In this document: positions 14,701 to 15,012 of the stretch, piece by piece | How positions within the stretch are numbered: position 1 is the first letter of the stretch | How the letters are laid out: every line of letters begins with the position of its first letter | Origin: Methanomethylophilus sp963631655 | GTDB lineage: Archaea; Thermoplasmatota; Thermoplasmata; Methanomassiliicoccales; Methanomethylophilaceae | Reading direction: 5' to 3' | Assembly (NCBI GenBank): GCA_963631655.1 | Contig: CAVGRR010000038.1 | Span: forward strand, 1-15,012 | Length of the DNA stretch: 15,012 nucleotides | The notes under the pieces: model-generated | The model's input: the letters and a program-made list of their open reading frames with translations, nothing else | Database searches by the model: none | What the model was told of the DNA's origin: nothing | Position numbers and translations under genes: made by a program

Positions 14701-15012
14701 TCCCTGAAGGAGATGGAAATTCACGGCTTTCTTGGTAGAGAGTTCAATGGTCATATCGTAATTCAGAGCTGATTCTGGAACAGTGACAATCATCTTAGTC
14801 TTGTTGCCATCACGAGTTAAATTCACTTTGATCTCCTCTATAAGAGAGGACGACATGGTTTCCGTAGTAAGGCCCGTAATCCTGCTCCCGGATATACTCA
14901 GGCCATAGTCTCCCAGATAAAGTCCATTTAGCAAGGTCTCGGCGCCTACGGTGCTCCTGTTGAAAGTGCCTGTAAGTCCGGGGGAGGTATAAGTCAAATT
15001 CAAATCAGTTAT
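11752..15012 (-). CDS. Giant exported beta-propeller surface protein, 5' end cut; lacks a C-terminal anchor
   Basis: At least 1086 residues; the frame is open to the window edge (ATA ACT GAT, then TTG at 15003), and there is no signal peptide, so the start lies beyond the window. Numbered from the TTG at 15003: an N-terminal beta-rich region with repeated InlB-like units (about 130-195 and 290-357) flanking a clear Listeria-Bacteroides (Flg_new) repeat (200-271; VKITFYSDEG, GHVLKDW, YDF, DIYLKAKW); a beta-propeller (about 385-768; PLIVDNYIYVRAGG, IYKIESDTG, YGNGVIYD, YLTGYTTGLFG, SQAVRSDYDGRIVWYNDSG); a DUF4430-like region (about 773-870; ATAADALKALGS); another InlB-like unit (908-977); and a beta C-terminus ending VAGTGS. 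No membrane helix or sorting motif follows, unlike its neighbours, so attachment may depend on the anchored protein encoded next, whose start overlaps its stop (TAATG). It is the propeller paralogue of 6261-9755. Confidence 0.87.
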   Translation of the reverse strand: MTDLNLTYTSPGLTGTFNRSTVGAETLLNGLYLGDYGLSISGSRITGLTTETMSSSLIEEIKVNLTRDGNKTKMIVTVPESALNYDMTIELSTKKAVNFHLLQGYDIQTAFANTVYYWAYGQAGSFVSVPETVDGQTVTVSDVIPKTGSTSFALSFDGGYTLADMNFAVTAGDLKIDGSTITVTSPSDSILTITKKPRTADNMVKITFYSDEGKVGGSDSYTVSIPYGCTIVDSEIPEATYSGHVLKDWCLKGSDSPYDFDSTVVKDIYLKAKWDVTGNTITISTLAADILYNGKTVTEIPMTEDMTSVELSYKVREGYEVRAWVVSDGTNKKITPVSENPTLTIDDLSKSLTVSLEYRYASSSAGLLSVVNRDLPSASEIRSAVEVFEFGGSVDTSGSQWIGHNSVPLIVDNYIYVRAGGATTSEPGKIYKIESDTGYIVASAESSGTRAFYHQVSYGNGVIYDYITGQAYDLDLNPIFEVDRSTGCVEYYDGYFYTSGTTMYRFPANTSATGTVSPEKVGTFEKEVYGSYGFTSSIFLDHYVYRIYAEGTERGITAMDLQNPTKVASVKLTGMENLLLDDGWISEYNGTLYLTGYTTGLFGVVSTTDKDDRVGYVKADGLNFGTAGYYEFEGSTSFASEFIVANGFGFVKADALYVFDLRSEGAVPSSETLVGKADYFPGGHGSIVLDVTDASVENGWMTYIYSIPYYTDTTTMAVMEAHMGSDGKFEFNLVTTASMQRNQYNSQAVRSDYDGRIVWYNDSGHIFSYTVPAKNNYYFYISDGTNSVWYKSTGATAADALKALGSDVAVLDAQNALVSVWGSSNATDWSLSMLELKSFGKSQYQWAVLNNLYDTTNDTNHYYAILKGCSIPEKGTEMSYIPDGGEVSTYAFADNIGDRSVIGKKLILGTEVYTIRFYNGNVEIEDSALIGAKNSAISGSFPTMYKPGHVAYWVIKGTDTRMTSLPETFTANMEYEVKWIEAAYSLEAEVETVADTIFFDFTAAVKIGENDLMDAHIIIFAKYENGFFMKSFSGELDFAAGDATAKLGVGSDRLSYVIAYLVEGTPTTQTYSDYAEYKYTVAGTGS

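Overview
The window looks like a piece of a methanogenic archaeon's chromosome, most likely a gut-type member of the Methanomassiliicoccales (Thermoplasmatota). That taxon is inferred from several signs together. Archaeal TATA-like boxes lie about 25 bases before start codons and imply leaderless mRNAs. The base composition is near 50% GC. There are very large exported proteins with a C-terminal membrane anchor and a Lys/Arg tail, and an archaeal ATPase of the ATPase_2/DUF234 kind. None of the nine visible stop codons is TAG (six TGA, three TAA), as expected where TAG is kept for pyrrolysine. No rRNA, tRNA, methanogenesis gene or other firm marker is present.

Layout. Positions 2-916 (+) hold the 3' end of a cell-surface protein, cut by the window edge, closed by a UUCG hairpin terminator. 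On the minus strand follow an ATPase with a PD-(D/E)XK-like C-terminus (958-2337), an AT-rich spacer with a thrice-repeated 10-mer, and an unrecognised cytosolic protein built from two copies of one domain (2484-3284). A 14-helix drug-efflux type MFS transporter is divergent from it (3398-4780, +); its 3' end overlaps the convergent unknown gene 4772-5608 (-) by 9 bases. That gene and another unknown gene (5658-6179, +) are fired divergently from what appears to be one shared symmetric TATA box. A strong hairpin then separates them from the rest.

The right half (6261-15012, all minus strand) is one surface-protein locus read right to left: a giant exported beta-propeller protein cut at its 5' end (11752-15012), a membrane-anchored Ig-like/DUF4430-like protein (9818-11752) whose ATG overlaps the preceding stop as TAATG, and a third giant protein (6261-9755) that carries in a single chain the propeller of the first and the stalk plus anchor of the second. 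The natural reading is an adhesin or cell-envelope receptor system present both as a split two-protein version and as a fused version, made by tandem duplication followed by fusion or fission. The truncated protein at 2-916 has the same C-terminal anchor module, so the whole window sits in a surface-protein-rich region.

There is no gene-free stretch over 300 bases; the longest gap is 146 bases (2338-2483). I saw no RNA gene, CRISPR array, insertion sequence or attachment site.
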